Assembly: GCF_015712065.1 (NCBI RefSeq) | Contig: NZ_JACFYZ010000006.1 | Span: forward strand, 248,001 to 312,000 | Source of the DNA: Ectopseudomonas chengduensis | GTDB taxonomy: Bacteria > Pseudomonadota > Gammaproteobacteria > Pseudomonadales > Pseudomonadaceae | DNA: 64,000 bases | Direction: 5' to 3' | Part shown: positions 33,315 through 42,697 of the stretch, one piece after another | Layout: every line of letters begins with the position of its first letter | Numbering within the stretch: position 1 is the stretch's first letter | Made by a program: the position numbers and the translations under genes | The notes under the pieces: model-generated | Database searches by the model: none | The model's input: only the letters and a program-made list of their open reading frames with translations | What the model was told of the DNA's origin: nothing

Positions 33315-33687
33315 GGTCAATCCTTCAAAAAATGTGTTGGTTGAGCACCGACTACCCACGCAATGCGTGCACGGATGCAGCGGCTGCGGGAGGCTTCCAC
33401 TTTGACGGCGAGAATACGGCTGGGGCGAGGATTGACCGCGAGGAGGGGGGATGTGGCGAACAGTTCGGGCGCTTGGCGTGGGCCGGTTGGCTCGTGGAAA
33501 CCTTGGGCACCTGCTGGGCTTTCGATCTGTCTGACGCTAAACGCTTCCCCGTCCCTCAGGACAACTTCGTTCCAGTCGCAACCTCGTCGTACGGCCTTGT
33601 GGGCTGTTGGGACACGGACCGTTGCGAAGTACTTCGCGGGCGGTCTGGAGATCCTTTTCAGGACCCCTGGCTAGCGGGAGCGAGGCC

Positions 33688-33716
33688 ATCATGCCTCTGG
33701 GAAAATGCTTCGTCAA
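33688..33716 (-). promoter_or_regulatory. Candidate sigma70 promoter for aceA
   Basis: On the minus strand TTGACG (-35, 33711-33716), a 17-base spacer, then CATGAT (-10, 33688-33693). Five of six and four of six consensus matches. Confidence 0.55.
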
Positions 33717-33722
33717 ACGTTT

Positions 33723-33748
33723 TGTAGTGGTTTTTTAAAACTACTACA
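33723..33748. promoter_or_regulatory. RccR-like palindrome upstream of aceA promoter
   Basis: TGTAGT-N14-ACTACA, with inner bases also nearly symmetric (TGTAGTGGTTTT against TGTAGTAGTTTT on the other strand). It ends 6 bases before the -35 candidate. TGTAGT/ACTACA half-sites are the recognition element described for RccR, an RpiR-family regulator of aceA in Pseudomonas. Assignment is by motif from memory. Confidence 0.55.
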
Positions 33749-33873
33749 TATTCAGTAGACGACTGGCTGGTCACGCTCGGCAGCCCATGGGGTGGGCGTT
33801 TCAGGCATTTCGCGGGTTGCCTGAGTTGTCCATCGTTCTTGCGAGGGAAAGGCATTCGACTTTGGTCGGGGTG

Positions 33874-34683
33874 TCAGTCGATCGCTTCGACCTTCAGGCG
33901 CAGCGACATGTCCTCGCGGCCCTGGGTAGTGTGTCGGCGCAACACGTCACGGCCGCTGGAGCTGGTTTCCTCGCTGACGCCACCCAGGGTAATCCACTCG
34001 CCGAGTCGGCCGCTGACGCGGGTATCAGTGCTTTGCACATCGATCACGCCGGGGTGGCTGTTGCTGACGCGATCGCGTTGGCTGCTGATGGCAACGTGGA
34101 CCAGTTCGCCAGAGAGGCTGGCCGTTACGTAGAAGCCGCGGGTCACGTCGCGGTACTGGGTATCCTGGTAGACCTGGCCGTAAGGACCGGTACTGGTGGT
34201 GGTCAGCGGCACGCTCTGGCCAACCTGAATCAGCGCTGGATAACCTTCGGTGGCCTGTACCTGCTGGGTGCCGCCGCCACGGCTGTCGGTGCTGCGGCGG
34301 ATGATGCGCACCTGGTCGCGACCGTTCACTTCGCCGCGGCCGACCTGTACTTCGGCATTGCCGGCACTGAGCGTGCCATCGACGCGATAGCCGCGGTCGT
34401 TCTGGTAATTGCTGTCGGCGCTCTCCACGGTGATCAGCAGGCGACGCGGGCGGGTGTCGAGTTGCTGCAACAACACGCGCACTTCACCGATCTTGGCCGG
34501 TGACGCATTGACGATCAGTTGGTTGCCATAGGCGCTGACCTTGCCCTCGTTGCCAAGCATCGACTGCACCACGCCGAGTACGTCATCGGCAGTGCGGTAA
34601 TTCAGTGGGATTACCTCGGTGGCCGCTTGCAGCGGTAGGCACAGGCCGAGAAGCAGGGCGGCGAACAGCGTGCGCAGGGTCAT
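33874..34683 (-). CDS. Periplasmic protein with secretin N-like domain
   Basis: 269 aa with a Sec signal peptide (MTLRTLFAALLLGLCLPLQA). The first 80 mature residues, TEVIPLNYRTADDVLGVVQSML to VLLQQLDTRPRRLLITVE, follow the secretin short domain (STN/NolW-like N-domain) that rings the periplasmic mouth of secretins. The rest is beta-rich and ends without the long pore-forming domain of a true secretin (about 270 residues against 600 or more), so it cannot form the channel itself. It may scaffold or gate another secretin; this is inference. It overlaps the upstream gene by 4 bases and ends the roxA operon. Confidence 0.7.
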   Translation of the reverse strand: MTLRTLFAALLLGLCLPLQAATEVIPLNYRTADDVLGVVQSMLGNEGKVSAYGNQLIVNASPAKIGEVRVLLQQLDTRPRRLLITVESADSNYQNDRGYRVDGTLSAGNAEVQVGRGEVNGRDQVRIIRRSTDSRGGGTQQVQATEGYPALIQVGQSVPLTTTSTGPYGQVYQDTQYRDVTRGFYVTASLSGELVHVAISSQRDRVSNSHPGVIDVQSTDTRVSGRLGEWITLGGVSEETSSSGRDVLRRHTTQGREDMSLRLKVEAID

Positions 34684-35321
34684 AGCAGAAAGCTCCGCAG
34701 ATCAGGGTCGGTGATGCTGGTATCCCAGGCCTGTTCGAACTGGGTTTGGCGTTGGCGCACGCGCGCCGGATCGTTGTACAGGGTGTAGCCGGATTGTTGA
34801 TCGAGTTCAGGTCGCACGAACAGGCCTCTGTCATCGGCGATCAGGAAGGCCAGTTCCTCGTTGGCGTAATCCGGATTGAGTTTGCGGATATGCAGGTTGG
34901 AGGACAGTCGGCGTGACAGGGCGAGCAGGCGATGACCTTCCTTCACGGCGCGGGTCGGGTCGCGCAGCAGGATGCGCAGGCGCGCCCGTGGGCTGCTCAG
35001 CAGGAATCGGGTACAGGCCTGTTGCACGCTGCTGTGGTGATAGAGCCAGGGCTCCAGGTCATCGCTGTACAGGCACAGGTTGCGCTGTGCCTGCTGGATC
35101 AGGGCGAGAACGTGAGCGCGCGCTTGCTGGGGCTGGCTGAAGCGCTCCAGGCGCTCGTGCTCGCCCAAGACGAAAGGGGCCGGCTCCCATTGCGCCGTAT
35201 CCGGCGTGATGGGGGCGGGGTTGTGCACGGCAAAACGCCCCGGCGACTCGAATTCGATAGCCGCCAGTTCAATGGCTTCTGGCGTATCTATCGGTTCGAC
35301 CGGGGCGTCTTTGTCGTTCAT
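34680..35321 (-). CDS. Conserved PLD-like-fold protein of unknown function
   Basis: 213 aa, no signal peptide. The N-terminal 60 residues are acidic and Pro-rich, probably flexible. Residues of about 65-213 (LALIQQAQRNLCLYSDDLEP, RLRILLRDPTRAVKEGHRLL, LAFLIADDRGLFVRPEL) follow the pattern of a phospholipase-D-type half-domain but lack the HxK(x)4D catalytic motif, so it is probably not an active phosphodiesterase. It lies 8 bases after the GNAT gene and overlaps the secretin-domain gene by 4 bases. In related genomes I recall such domains annotated together with acetyltransferases. Confidence 0.6.
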   Translation of the reverse strand: MNDKDAPVEPIDTPEAIELAAIEFESPGRFAVHNPAPITPDTAQWEPAPFVLGEHERLERFSQPQQARAHVLALIQQAQRNLCLYSDDLEPWLYHHSSVQQACTRFLLSSPRARLRILLRDPTRAVKEGHRLLALSRRLSSNLHIRKLNPDYANEELAFLIADDRGLFVRPELDQQSGYTLYNDPARVRQRQTQFEQAWDTSITDPDLRSFLL

Positions 35322-35329
35322 CGTGCTCT

Positions 35330-35755
35330 CTACTGGCTGGTGCGCACCATATCCACGTGCGGTATGCCAGCGTCGAGGTACTCGTCGCTGACAATCCTGA
35401 AGCCTAGCCTTTCATAGAATGACGTGGCGTGCACCTGAGCGGTGAGCATTTGCTGAAGCAGGCCGCGCTTTTCCGCTTCGGCAATCACGGCTTGCATCAG
35501 TTTTTCGCCCACTTTCAGGCCGCGCCAGTCCTTGAGCACCGACACGCGACCGATATGGCCGTCGGGCAGCAGGCGTGCGGTGCCGACCGGGTAATCGCCT
35601 TCCTCGGCGAGAAAGTGCACGGCGTCGGTATCCTCGGCGTCCCACTCCAGTTCTGGCGGCACCGATTGCTCGGCGACGAACACGCTGTCGCGGATACGAC
35701 GAAGCTCGACATTGTCCCTGTGCCAGTCCGCGACTCGGACGGAGATCTCACTCAT
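35330..35755 (-). CDS. GNAT-family N-acetyltransferase
   Basis: 141 aa. The ATG at 35755 overlaps the roxA stop region by 8 bases; the frame is open 33 codons further upstream, but only inside roxA. The acetyl-CoA pyrophosphate loop is visible as VSVLKDWRGLKVGEKLMQ (R/Q-x2-G-x-G type, with the second Gly in VGEK), preceded by the beta strands VHFLAEEGDYPVGTARLL and followed by TSFYERLGFRIVSDEYLDAG. It belongs to the ElaA/YjcF-like group. Substrate unknown; linkage to roxA suggests a ribosome- or protein-modifying role, as speculation only. Confidence 0.82.
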   Translation of the reverse strand: MSEISVRVADWHRDNVELRRIRDSVFVAEQSVPPELEWDAEDTDAVHFLAEEGDYPVGTARLLPDGHIGRVSVLKDWRGLKVGEKLMQAVIAEAEKRGLLQQMLTAQVHATSFYERLGFRIVSDEYLDAGIPHVDMVRTSQ

Positions 35756-36914
35756 CGGCAAATCCCAGGCTGCCTTGCTTGACCAGTTCCCATAGCAGGG
35801 TACGCCCCTCGTCGTCGGCCAGCCAGGCGCCGAGGTTTTCCACATGTAACGCATCGGCGCTGCAGATCAGCTTCAGCAGCTCACGCAGGCGGGCCGACAC
35901 CAGGCGGCTCTGGCCGCTGGCGAACAGCACCAGGTCTTCGCCGACTTCCGACCAGGCCATGCGTGCGCTGGGGTTGCGGATGAGGATCGCGCCATCTTCC
36001 AGTGAGCCGAGGAAGTCTTCTTCCTCGATCTCGATGCCGGCGACCAGCTCCGGGTACTTGGGCTCGGTCATGAACTGGCCGAACCAGGTCATCAGCAGAC
36101 GTTCGTCACTCATGTGCTCGTTGAGCAGGGCCTTGAGGCGCTCCAGAGCGTCGCGCTGGATCTGGTTGGGATCCTCGCTCGGCTGGATGTCGGCATCGCT
36201 GTAACGCTCTTCGTCGGGCAGGAACTGGCCGAGAAAGTCGGTGAAATGGGTCAGTACTTCGGCGGCGCTCGGCGCGCGGAAGCCCACGGAATAGGTCATG
36301 CAATCATCCTCAGCGGTGCCACAGTGGGCGAGGCATGGCGGCAGGTAGAGCATGTCGCCGGGTGCCAGCACCCATTCATCGGTTGGTTCGAATTGAGCCA
36401 GGATCTTCAGATCGGCGTGGGGGAGCAGCGGGCTGTCGGCATCGCACATCTGGCCAATTTGCCAGCGGCGATGACCATGAGCCTGCAGCAGGAATACGTC
36501 GTAGTTGTCGAAATGCGGGCCGACGCCGCCACCGGGGGCAGCGAAGCTGATCATCAGATCGTCGATGCGCCACTTGGGCAGGAATTTGAAGTCTTCCAGC
36601 AGTTCGGCCACTTCCGGAACGAACTGATCGACGGCTTGTACCAGCAGGGTCCAGTCGCGCTCGGGCAGGTCCTGGAAGGTGTCCTCGTTGAACGGACCAC
36701 GCTGCAGCTCCCAGGGGCGTTCCCCGTGCTCGATCACCAGGCGCGACTCGACTTCCTCTTCCAGCGCCAGGCCGGCCAGTTCGTCCGGGCTGATCGGGCT
36801 TTCGAAGTCGGGAATGGCCTGACGCACCAGCAGGGGTTTCTTCTGCCAGTAGTCGCGCAGGAATTCACGGGCTGTGAGGCCACCCAGCAATTGCAGCGGA
36901 GTATCAGGATTCAT
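35748..36914 (-). CDS. roxA: Ribosomal protein uL16 arginine hydroxylase (JmjC/cupin)
   Basis: Fe(II)/2-oxoglutarate oxygenase (388 aa) of the YcfD/RoxA type, which hydroxylates an arginine of ribosomal protein uL16. The metal triad is H134-x-D136 (GPHFDNYD) and H197 (PPCLAHCG), matching the E. coli positions in order and spacing. The C-terminal part forms the dimerisation helices and winged-helix domain. First gene of a tight four-gene unit (roxA, GNAT, PLD-like, secretin-domain). A terminator for the upstream purB lies just before it. Confidence 0.93.
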   Translation of the reverse strand: MNPDTPLQLLGGLTAREFLRDYWQKKPLLVRQAIPDFESPISPDELAGLALEEEVESRLVIEHGERPWELQRGPFNEDTFQDLPERDWTLLVQAVDQFVPEVAELLEDFKFLPKWRIDDLMISFAAPGGGVGPHFDNYDVFLLQAHGHRRWQIGQMCDADSPLLPHADLKILAQFEPTDEWVLAPGDMLYLPPCLAHCGTAEDDCMTYSVGFRAPSAAEVLTHFTDFLGQFLPDEERYSDADIQPSEDPNQIQRDALERLKALLNEHMSDERLLMTWFGQFMTEPKYPELVAGIEIEEEDFLGSLEDGAILIRNPSARMAWSEVGEDLVLFASGQSRLVSARLRELLKLICSADALHVENLGAWLADDEGRTLLWELVKQGSLGFADE

Positions 36915-36950
36915 CAGTAAGCCCTTGAAATAGATAAAAACCTTAAAACA

Positions 36951-36973
36951 AAAACGCCCGGCTCAGCCGGGCG
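36951..36973 (-). terminator. Terminator of purB
   Basis: On the minus strand CGCCCGGC-TGA-GCCGGGCG followed by TTTTTGTTTT. It lies about 20 bases after the purB stop and in front of roxA. Confidence 0.92.
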
Positions 36974-36992
36974 TCCTCGAGGCTGGTATGGC

Positions 36993-38483
<1,491 letters not shown>

Positions 38484-38511
38484 TCATACATGAAAACCAG
38501 CGCTTGGCCGC

Positions 38512-39375
38512 CTATGCCCTGCGTCTTGCGACCGATAACAGACTGGCGGCGAAGATCAATGCTGCACCGAGCAGCGAAAGCGTGTCTGGCGTCTCGCCCC
38601 AGAGCAGCCAGGCAATGATGCCGGCGAAGACGATGGCCAGATAAGCCACCGGACCGATCAACCCGGGCGGTGCCAGGCCGTAGGCACGTGACATGATCAC
38701 TTGGCTGGCGGTGGCCAGCAGGCCGATGCCCAGCAGCCAGCTCAGTTGCGTGGAGTCGAGCGGTTGCCAGCTCCAGGTCAACGGGATGGCGGAGAACAGT
38801 GCACTGAACAGCGAGAAATAGAAGACGATGCGCGTGGCCGGTTCGCTGTCGCTCATTTCGCGGATGGAGACGAAGGCGAAGGCGGCCAGCAGGCTGGCGG
38901 CCAGGCCAAACAGCGCGGGCCCCTCGAACAGGGCGGCGCTGGGCTTGGCCACCAGCAGTACCCCGCACAGGCCGATCAGGCTGCTGATCAGCATACGCCG
39001 CGTCAGCGGCTCCTTGAGCCAGATATGTGCGATCAGCGGGGTAAACACCGGCGCCGAATAGGTGAACAGCATGGCGTCGGCCAGTGGCAGGTGGGCGATG
39101 GCGTAGAAGAAGCAGTACATCGCCGCCAGGCCGTAGGTGGTGCGCCACAGATGGGATTTCAGCCGTGTCGTGCGCAGAGGACGAACACCGCGTACCAGCA
39201 GCAGCGGCAGAAAGAACAGCACGCCGACCAGATTGCGGAAGAACACCACCGACTCGTTGTTGACGCTGACGGATATCTCGCGGATGCCGACTCCGGTAAA
39301 GGCGAACAGCAGCGCCGAGAGCGCCAGCAGCAGGGCACCCTGAAGGGGTTTTACGCTGCGGCTGGCGGGCTCCAT
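38512..39375 (-). CDS. EamA/DMT-superfamily transporter
   Basis: 287 aa, ten predicted hydrophobic helices made of two EamA repeats of five. Segments such as GALLLALSALLFAFTGVGIRE, MYCFFYAIAHLPLADAMLFTYSAPVFT and the second repeat ending LLWGETPDTLSLLGAALIFAASLL are typical of the RhaT/YdcZ-like DMT exporters. Substrate unknown. It lies between purB and hflD, two genes adjacent in E. coli, and has only 2 bases between it and the hflD stop, so it is probably cotranscribed. Confidence 0.88.
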   Translation of the reverse strand: MEPASRSVKPLQGALLLALSALLFAFTGVGIREISVSVNNESVVFFRNLVGVLFFLPLLLVRGVRPLRTTRLKSHLWRTTYGLAAMYCFFYAIAHLPLADAMLFTYSAPVFTPLIAHIWLKEPLTRRMLISSLIGLCGVLLVAKPSAALFEGPALFGLAASLLAAFAFVSIREMSDSEPATRIVFYFSLFSALFSAIPLTWSWQPLDSTQLSWLLGIGLLATASQVIMSRAYGLAPPGLIGPVAYLAIVFAGIIAWLLWGETPDTLSLLGAALIFAASLLSVARRRA

Positions 39376-39377
39376 GG

Positions 39378-39998
39378 TCAGCTTCGCGTCAGTTCGTAGA
39401 GTTCTTTGAGCAGCTTGCTGCGGCTGAACACCAACTGCCAGCGGTGGCCGCCGAGCTGACGCCAGAGGCGCGCCGAGCGGATGCCGGCGAGCAGCAGGGC
39501 GCGGATTTTTGCCGCGTTGTTCGGCTGCTGCAGGAAGCGCATGTCGCCGTGCACCTGAATGCGCTGGCGGAAGGTGCTGATGGTGTCCTGGTACAGGCCA
39601 CCGCAGGCGGCGATGACGTTGTCATGGACCAGGCCGAAATGCTCGACCTGTTGCTGGATCTGATCCAGCCGGCTGCCCATCACCTGCAGCATGTCGCTGC
39701 GCTTGTCCAGTTGCCGCTCCAGGCCGATCATCGCCAGCGCATAGCGCAGCGGCTCGCGCTGCAGAGCGGATGGGTTGCGCTCCAGCGAGCTGATCAGGGC
39801 GCGGTAACCGTCACGCAGGTTGAGGTCGTCGCCGCCGTATACGTCCAGCGTGCTTTTCGGGTCGCGCACCAGCAGACTGCCAAGCATGCAGCCCATAGAG
39901 GCTTCGCTGACCTGGCCGGTGCGGGCGATCTTGTCGGCCAGTACGGCGGCTTCGAATACGGCGCCGAGGGCAACCAGTTGCTCCTGCAGCGGGCTCAT
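39378..39998 (-). CDS. hflD: HflD, lysogenisation/tRNA-thiolation associated protein
   Basis: 206 aa peripheral membrane-associated helical protein of the HflD family. [28 protein letters not shown] is the family N-terminus from the ATG at 39998, which overlaps the mnmA stop (ATGA). In E. coli HflD modulates lambda CII and sits next to mnmA. No catalytic motif is visible. Translational coupling to mnmA is conserved and supports a role linked to tRNA modification or simply co-expression. Confidence 0.93.
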   Translation of the reverse strand: MSPLQEQLVALGAVFEAAVLADKIARTGQVSEASMGCMLGSLLVRDPKSTLDVYGGDDLNLRDGYRALISSLERNPSALQREPLRYALAMIGLERQLDKRSDMLQVMGSRLDQIQQQVEHFGLVHDNVIAACGGLYQDTISTFRQRIQVHGDMRFLQQPNNAAKIRALLLAGIRSARLWRQLGGHRWQLVFSRSKLLKELYELTRS

Positions 39999-41107
39999 CG
40001 GGCGTCCTCGTACCAGGCTTCTGCGGTTTCGATCACGCCGCCGCCGAGGCACACCTCACCGTCATAGAACACCACGGACTGACCCGGGGTGACGGCGCGC
40101 TGCGGCTCGTCGAACACGGCGCGATAGCCATTCTCGGTCTTCTCCAGGGTGCAGTGCTGATCGCTCTGGCGGTAGCGCACCTTGGCCGTGAGGCGGAGCG
40201 GAGTGCTCAGGTCCACGGGGTTGACCCAGTAGATGTCCGAGGCGAGCAGGGCGCGGGAGAACAGCCAGGGGTGTTCGTTGCCTTGACCGACGATCAGCAC
40301 GTTGCGCGTCAGGTCCTTGCGCAGCACGTACCAGGGATCATCGCTGGCGTCCTTGAGACCGCCGATACCGAGGCCCTGGCGCTGACCGATGGTGTGGTAC
40401 ATCAGGCCGTGGTGGCGGCCGATGACCTGACCTTCGGTGGTTTCGATATCGCCAGGCTGCGCCGGCAGGTACTGCTTGAGGAAGTCGCTGAAGCGGCGCT
40501 CGCCGATGAAGCAGATACCGGTGGAGTCCTTCTTCTTCGCCGTGGCCAGCTCGTACTTCTCGGCAATGGCGCGCACCTGCGGCTTTTCCAGTTCACCGAC
40601 CGGGAACAGGGTCCTGGCGATCTGCTCGCCGCCGACGGCATGCAGGAAGTAGCTCTGGTCCTTGTTCGGGTCCAGACCTTTGAGCAGCTCGGTACGGCCA
40701 TCGATATCGCGGCGACGCACGTAGTGGCCGGTGGCGATCAGGTCGGCGCCGAGGCTTAGGGCGTAGTCGAGGAAGGCTTTGAACTTGATCTCGCGGTTAC
40801 ACAGGATATCCGGGTTCGGCGTACGTCCGGCCTTGTATTCGGCCAGGAAATGCTCGAACACGTTGTCCCAGTATTCTGCGGCGAAGTTGGCGGTGTGCAG
40901 CTTGATGCCGATGCGATCGCATACGGCCTGGGCGTCGGCCAGGTCGTCCATGGCGGTGCAGTACTCGGTGCCGTCGTCTTCGTCCCAGTTCTTCATGAAC
41001 AGGCCTTCGACCTGGTAACCCTGCTCCATCAACAGCAGGGCGGAAACGGACGAGTCGACGCCGCCGGACATGCCGACGATCACGCGTTGGGTGCTAGGTG
41101 CTTGCAT
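39995..41107 (-). CDS. mnmA: tRNA 2-thiouridylase MnmA
   Basis: Thiolates U34 of tRNA Lys, Glu and Gln using sulfur relayed from IscS (370 aa). The ATP-binding PP-loop is [15 protein letters not shown], residues 12-26. The catalytic cysteine pair is C103 (ILCNREIKF) and C199 ([10 protein letters not shown]). The C-terminal beta barrel contains [12 protein letters not shown]. In E. coli and, as I recall, P. aeruginosa a Nudix gene lies directly upstream; here the mva gene cluster intervenes. Confidence 0.97.
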   Translation of the reverse strand: MQAPSTQRVIVGMSGGVDSSVSALLLMEQGYQVEGLFMKNWDEDDGTEYCTAMDDLADAQAVCDRIGIKLHTANFAAEYWDNVFEHFLAEYKAGRTPNPDILCNREIKFKAFLDYALSLGADLIATGHYVRRRDIDGRTELLKGLDPNKDQSYFLHAVGGEQIARTLFPVGELEKPQVRAIAEKYELATAKKKDSTGICFIGERRFSDFLKQYLPAQPGDIETTEGQVIGRHHGLMYHTIGQRQGLGIGGLKDASDDPWYVLRKDLTRNVLIVGQGNEHPWLFSRALLASDIYWVNPVDLSTPLRLTAKVRYRQSDQHCTLEKTENGYRAVFDEPQRAVTPGQSVVFYDGEVCLGGGVIETAEAWYEDAR

Positions 41108-41195
41108 GGGAATCTGCGAGTGAAGCCTGAAAAGTTGCCGAGTCTACCAGAAAGCCTGCGCCCGTTCAGTGCGCAGGCGAGAGCGACTGTTGTTC

Positions 41196-42602
41196 TTATC
41201 CTGCTAGCCCCAGGTGCATGAGGCTGCGGCGAAAGGCTGGATCGTCCAGGTAGGCGACATTGAGCCGCGTCCAGGCCACGGGCATCTGCCGATCGACCGC
41301 GAAGATCGAGCCCGGCGCAAGCATCACGCCCTGGCTCAGGCATTGGCGGGTGAGGGTATTGGCATCATCTGCCCCAGGAAAGCGGGCCCACAGATAGAGG
41401 CTCTGTTCGGGCCGGCAGAACACCTCGGCGCCCAAACCGTCGAGTACCGCCAGACCGCGTTGCGTGGCAGCGCGCAAGCGTTCCTGAAGGCGCGACAGGT
41501 GGCGCAGGAAGTGCCCTTCGGCGAGGATCACGTCGATGGTGCGCTCACTGTACTCGGCGCCGCTGTTGTGCAGCAGCATCTTCAGGTCGGCCAGTTCCTC
41601 GATGCGTTTCTTGCTGCCGGCGATGAAGCCGACGCGCAAGGCGGCGGAAATCGATTTGGAGAAACTGCCCAGGTACAGGGTGCGCTCGGACTGGTCCAGG
41701 GCCGTCAGCTTTATCGCCGAGCTGGGTTTGAAGTCGGCCATGGCGTCGTTCTCCACCAGCAGCAGGTCATGCGCTTCTGCAAGCTGCAGCAACTGGTGCG
41801 CCTTGGCTGGGGACAGATCGGAGCCGGTCGGGTTGTGGCCCACGGATTGGAGGAAGAACAGTTTGGGGCGGTGCTTCTTCAGCTGGCGTTCCAGCGTATC
41901 CAGGTCCGGGCCATCAGCCTCTCGCGCAATGCCGAGCATGCGCGCCCCTTGTAGTTGCAGCTTGCCGAACAAGGGATAGTAGCCAGGGTCCTCGACCAGT
42001 ACCGTGTCGCCGGGGGCCACGTAGCGACGGATGATCAGGTCCATTGCATGGTTGGCGCCCAGGGTGGTCACCAGTTGTCGTGGTGACACGGCAATCTGGT
42101 AGTCCGCCAGCTTCTGCACCAGGCGTTGGCGCAGGTCGGGATTGCCCAGCCGTGTTCCGTAGCGAAACAGGGTCGAGACGCCACCGCGCACCACTTGCCG
42201 GTGGAATTTGTCCAGGCGCATGTCCATCAGCCATTCAATCGGCGGAAATCCTTCACCCAGGTGTGAATGGCCTGGGTCGCGCACGAACTGCTGGCGCATC
42301 ATCCAGATGGTGTCCAGCGCCCGGGTGTAAGGCTCTGGTTCGTCATCCTCCTTGCGCGCTTTGAGGTTCTTGCAGACGAAGAACCCCTTGCCATGCCGGG
42401 CTTCTACCAGCCCTTGCGATGCCAGGTGTTCGTAAGCGGTGATTACGGTGTTCTTGGCGTACCCATGCAGGCGCATGTACTCGCGTAACGAGGGCAGTTT
42501 GTTGCCCTCTTGCAGGGCGCCTTCGGCTATCTGCCTGGCAATGGCGTCGGCCACTCTTTGCGCGAGGGTTTGTCTGGGCATGTCGAAAGGTCGTGGGTAC
42601 AT
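41196..42602 (-). CDS. MocR-type regulator (GntR HTH plus PLP aminotransferase-like domain)
   Basis: 468 aa. Residues of about 8-80 form a GntR winged helix (RVADAIARQIAEGALQEGNK, LPSLREYMRLHGYAKNTV). After a linker, residues of about 110-468 form a fold-type I aminotransferase domain with the PLP lysine in GSFSKSISAALRVGF and NPTGSDLSPAKAHQLL. Such proteins sense an amino compound or PLP and usually control an adjacent divergent gene. Here it is divergent from the mevalonate operon, about 95 bases apart, so control of mvaAB is likely. That is unexpected, since the regulator reported for P. mevalonii (MvaR) is, as I recall, LysR-type. Start could also be the ATG at 42581. Confidence 0.9.
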   Translation of the reverse strand: MYPRPFDMPRQTLAQRVADAIARQIAEGALQEGNKLPSLREYMRLHGYAKNTVITAYEHLASQGLVEARHGKGFFVCKNLKARKEDDEPEPYTRALDTIWMMRQQFVRDPGHSHLGEGFPPIEWLMDMRLDKFHRQVVRGGVSTLFRYGTRLGNPDLRQRLVQKLADYQIAVSPRQLVTTLGANHAMDLIIRRYVAPGDTVLVEDPGYYPLFGKLQLQGARMLGIAREADGPDLDTLERQLKKHRPKLFFLQSVGHNPTGSDLSPAKAHQLLQLAEAHDLLLVENDAMADFKPSSAIKLTALDQSERTLYLGSFSKSISAALRVGFIAGSKKRIEELADLKMLLHNSGAEYSERTIDVILAEGHFLRHLSRLQERLRAATQRGLAVLDGLGAEVFCRPEQSLYLWARFPGADDANTLTRQCLSQGVMLAPGSIFAVDRQMPVAWTRLNVAYLDDPAFRRSLMHLGLAG

Positions 42603-42620
42603 GGGTGAAGTGTCTGGGCA
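42571..42620. promoter_or_regulatory. Direct repeats TGTCTGGGCA, 40 bases apart
   Basis: Identical 10-base copies at 42571-42580 and 42611-42620, spaced exactly 40 bases start to start, about four helical turns. MocR proteins such as GabR bind direct repeats with such spacing. The first copy lies within the N-terminal codons of the MocR gene. Confidence 0.45.
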
Positions 42621-42621
42621 A

Positions 42622-42647
42622 ACTGTACCTTTTTTCAGGGATACAGT
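42622..42647. promoter_or_regulatory. Inverted repeat ACTGTA-N14-TACAGT in the mva promoter region
   Basis: Half-sites ACTGTACC (plus strand) and, on the other strand, ACTGTATCC face each other around a T-run, about 50 bases before the mvaA start. It is a candidate operator or promoter element shared by the divergent MocR and mvaA genes. Confidence 0.45.
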
Positions 42648-42697
42648 GAGGATAGTGTTTCGCAACCAAGAACAAACGACTCCAAGAGAGCTCCCCG

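Larger units (their letters stand above)
33315..33873 (-). other. Long aceA leader and upstream region
   Basis: 559 bases without a gene. If the promoter at 33688-33716 is used, the aceA transcript has an untranslated leader of about 370 bases. It contains a perfect 14-base palindrome, GCGAAGTACTTCGC (33624-33637). I see no convincing small gene or known riboswitch in it. Confidence 0.5.

Noticed and set aside
41196..42602. MocR gene as a true aminotransferase
   Set aside because: The N-terminal GntR helix-turn-helix and the divergent arrangement fit a regulator; the PLP lysine is normal for MocR proteins.
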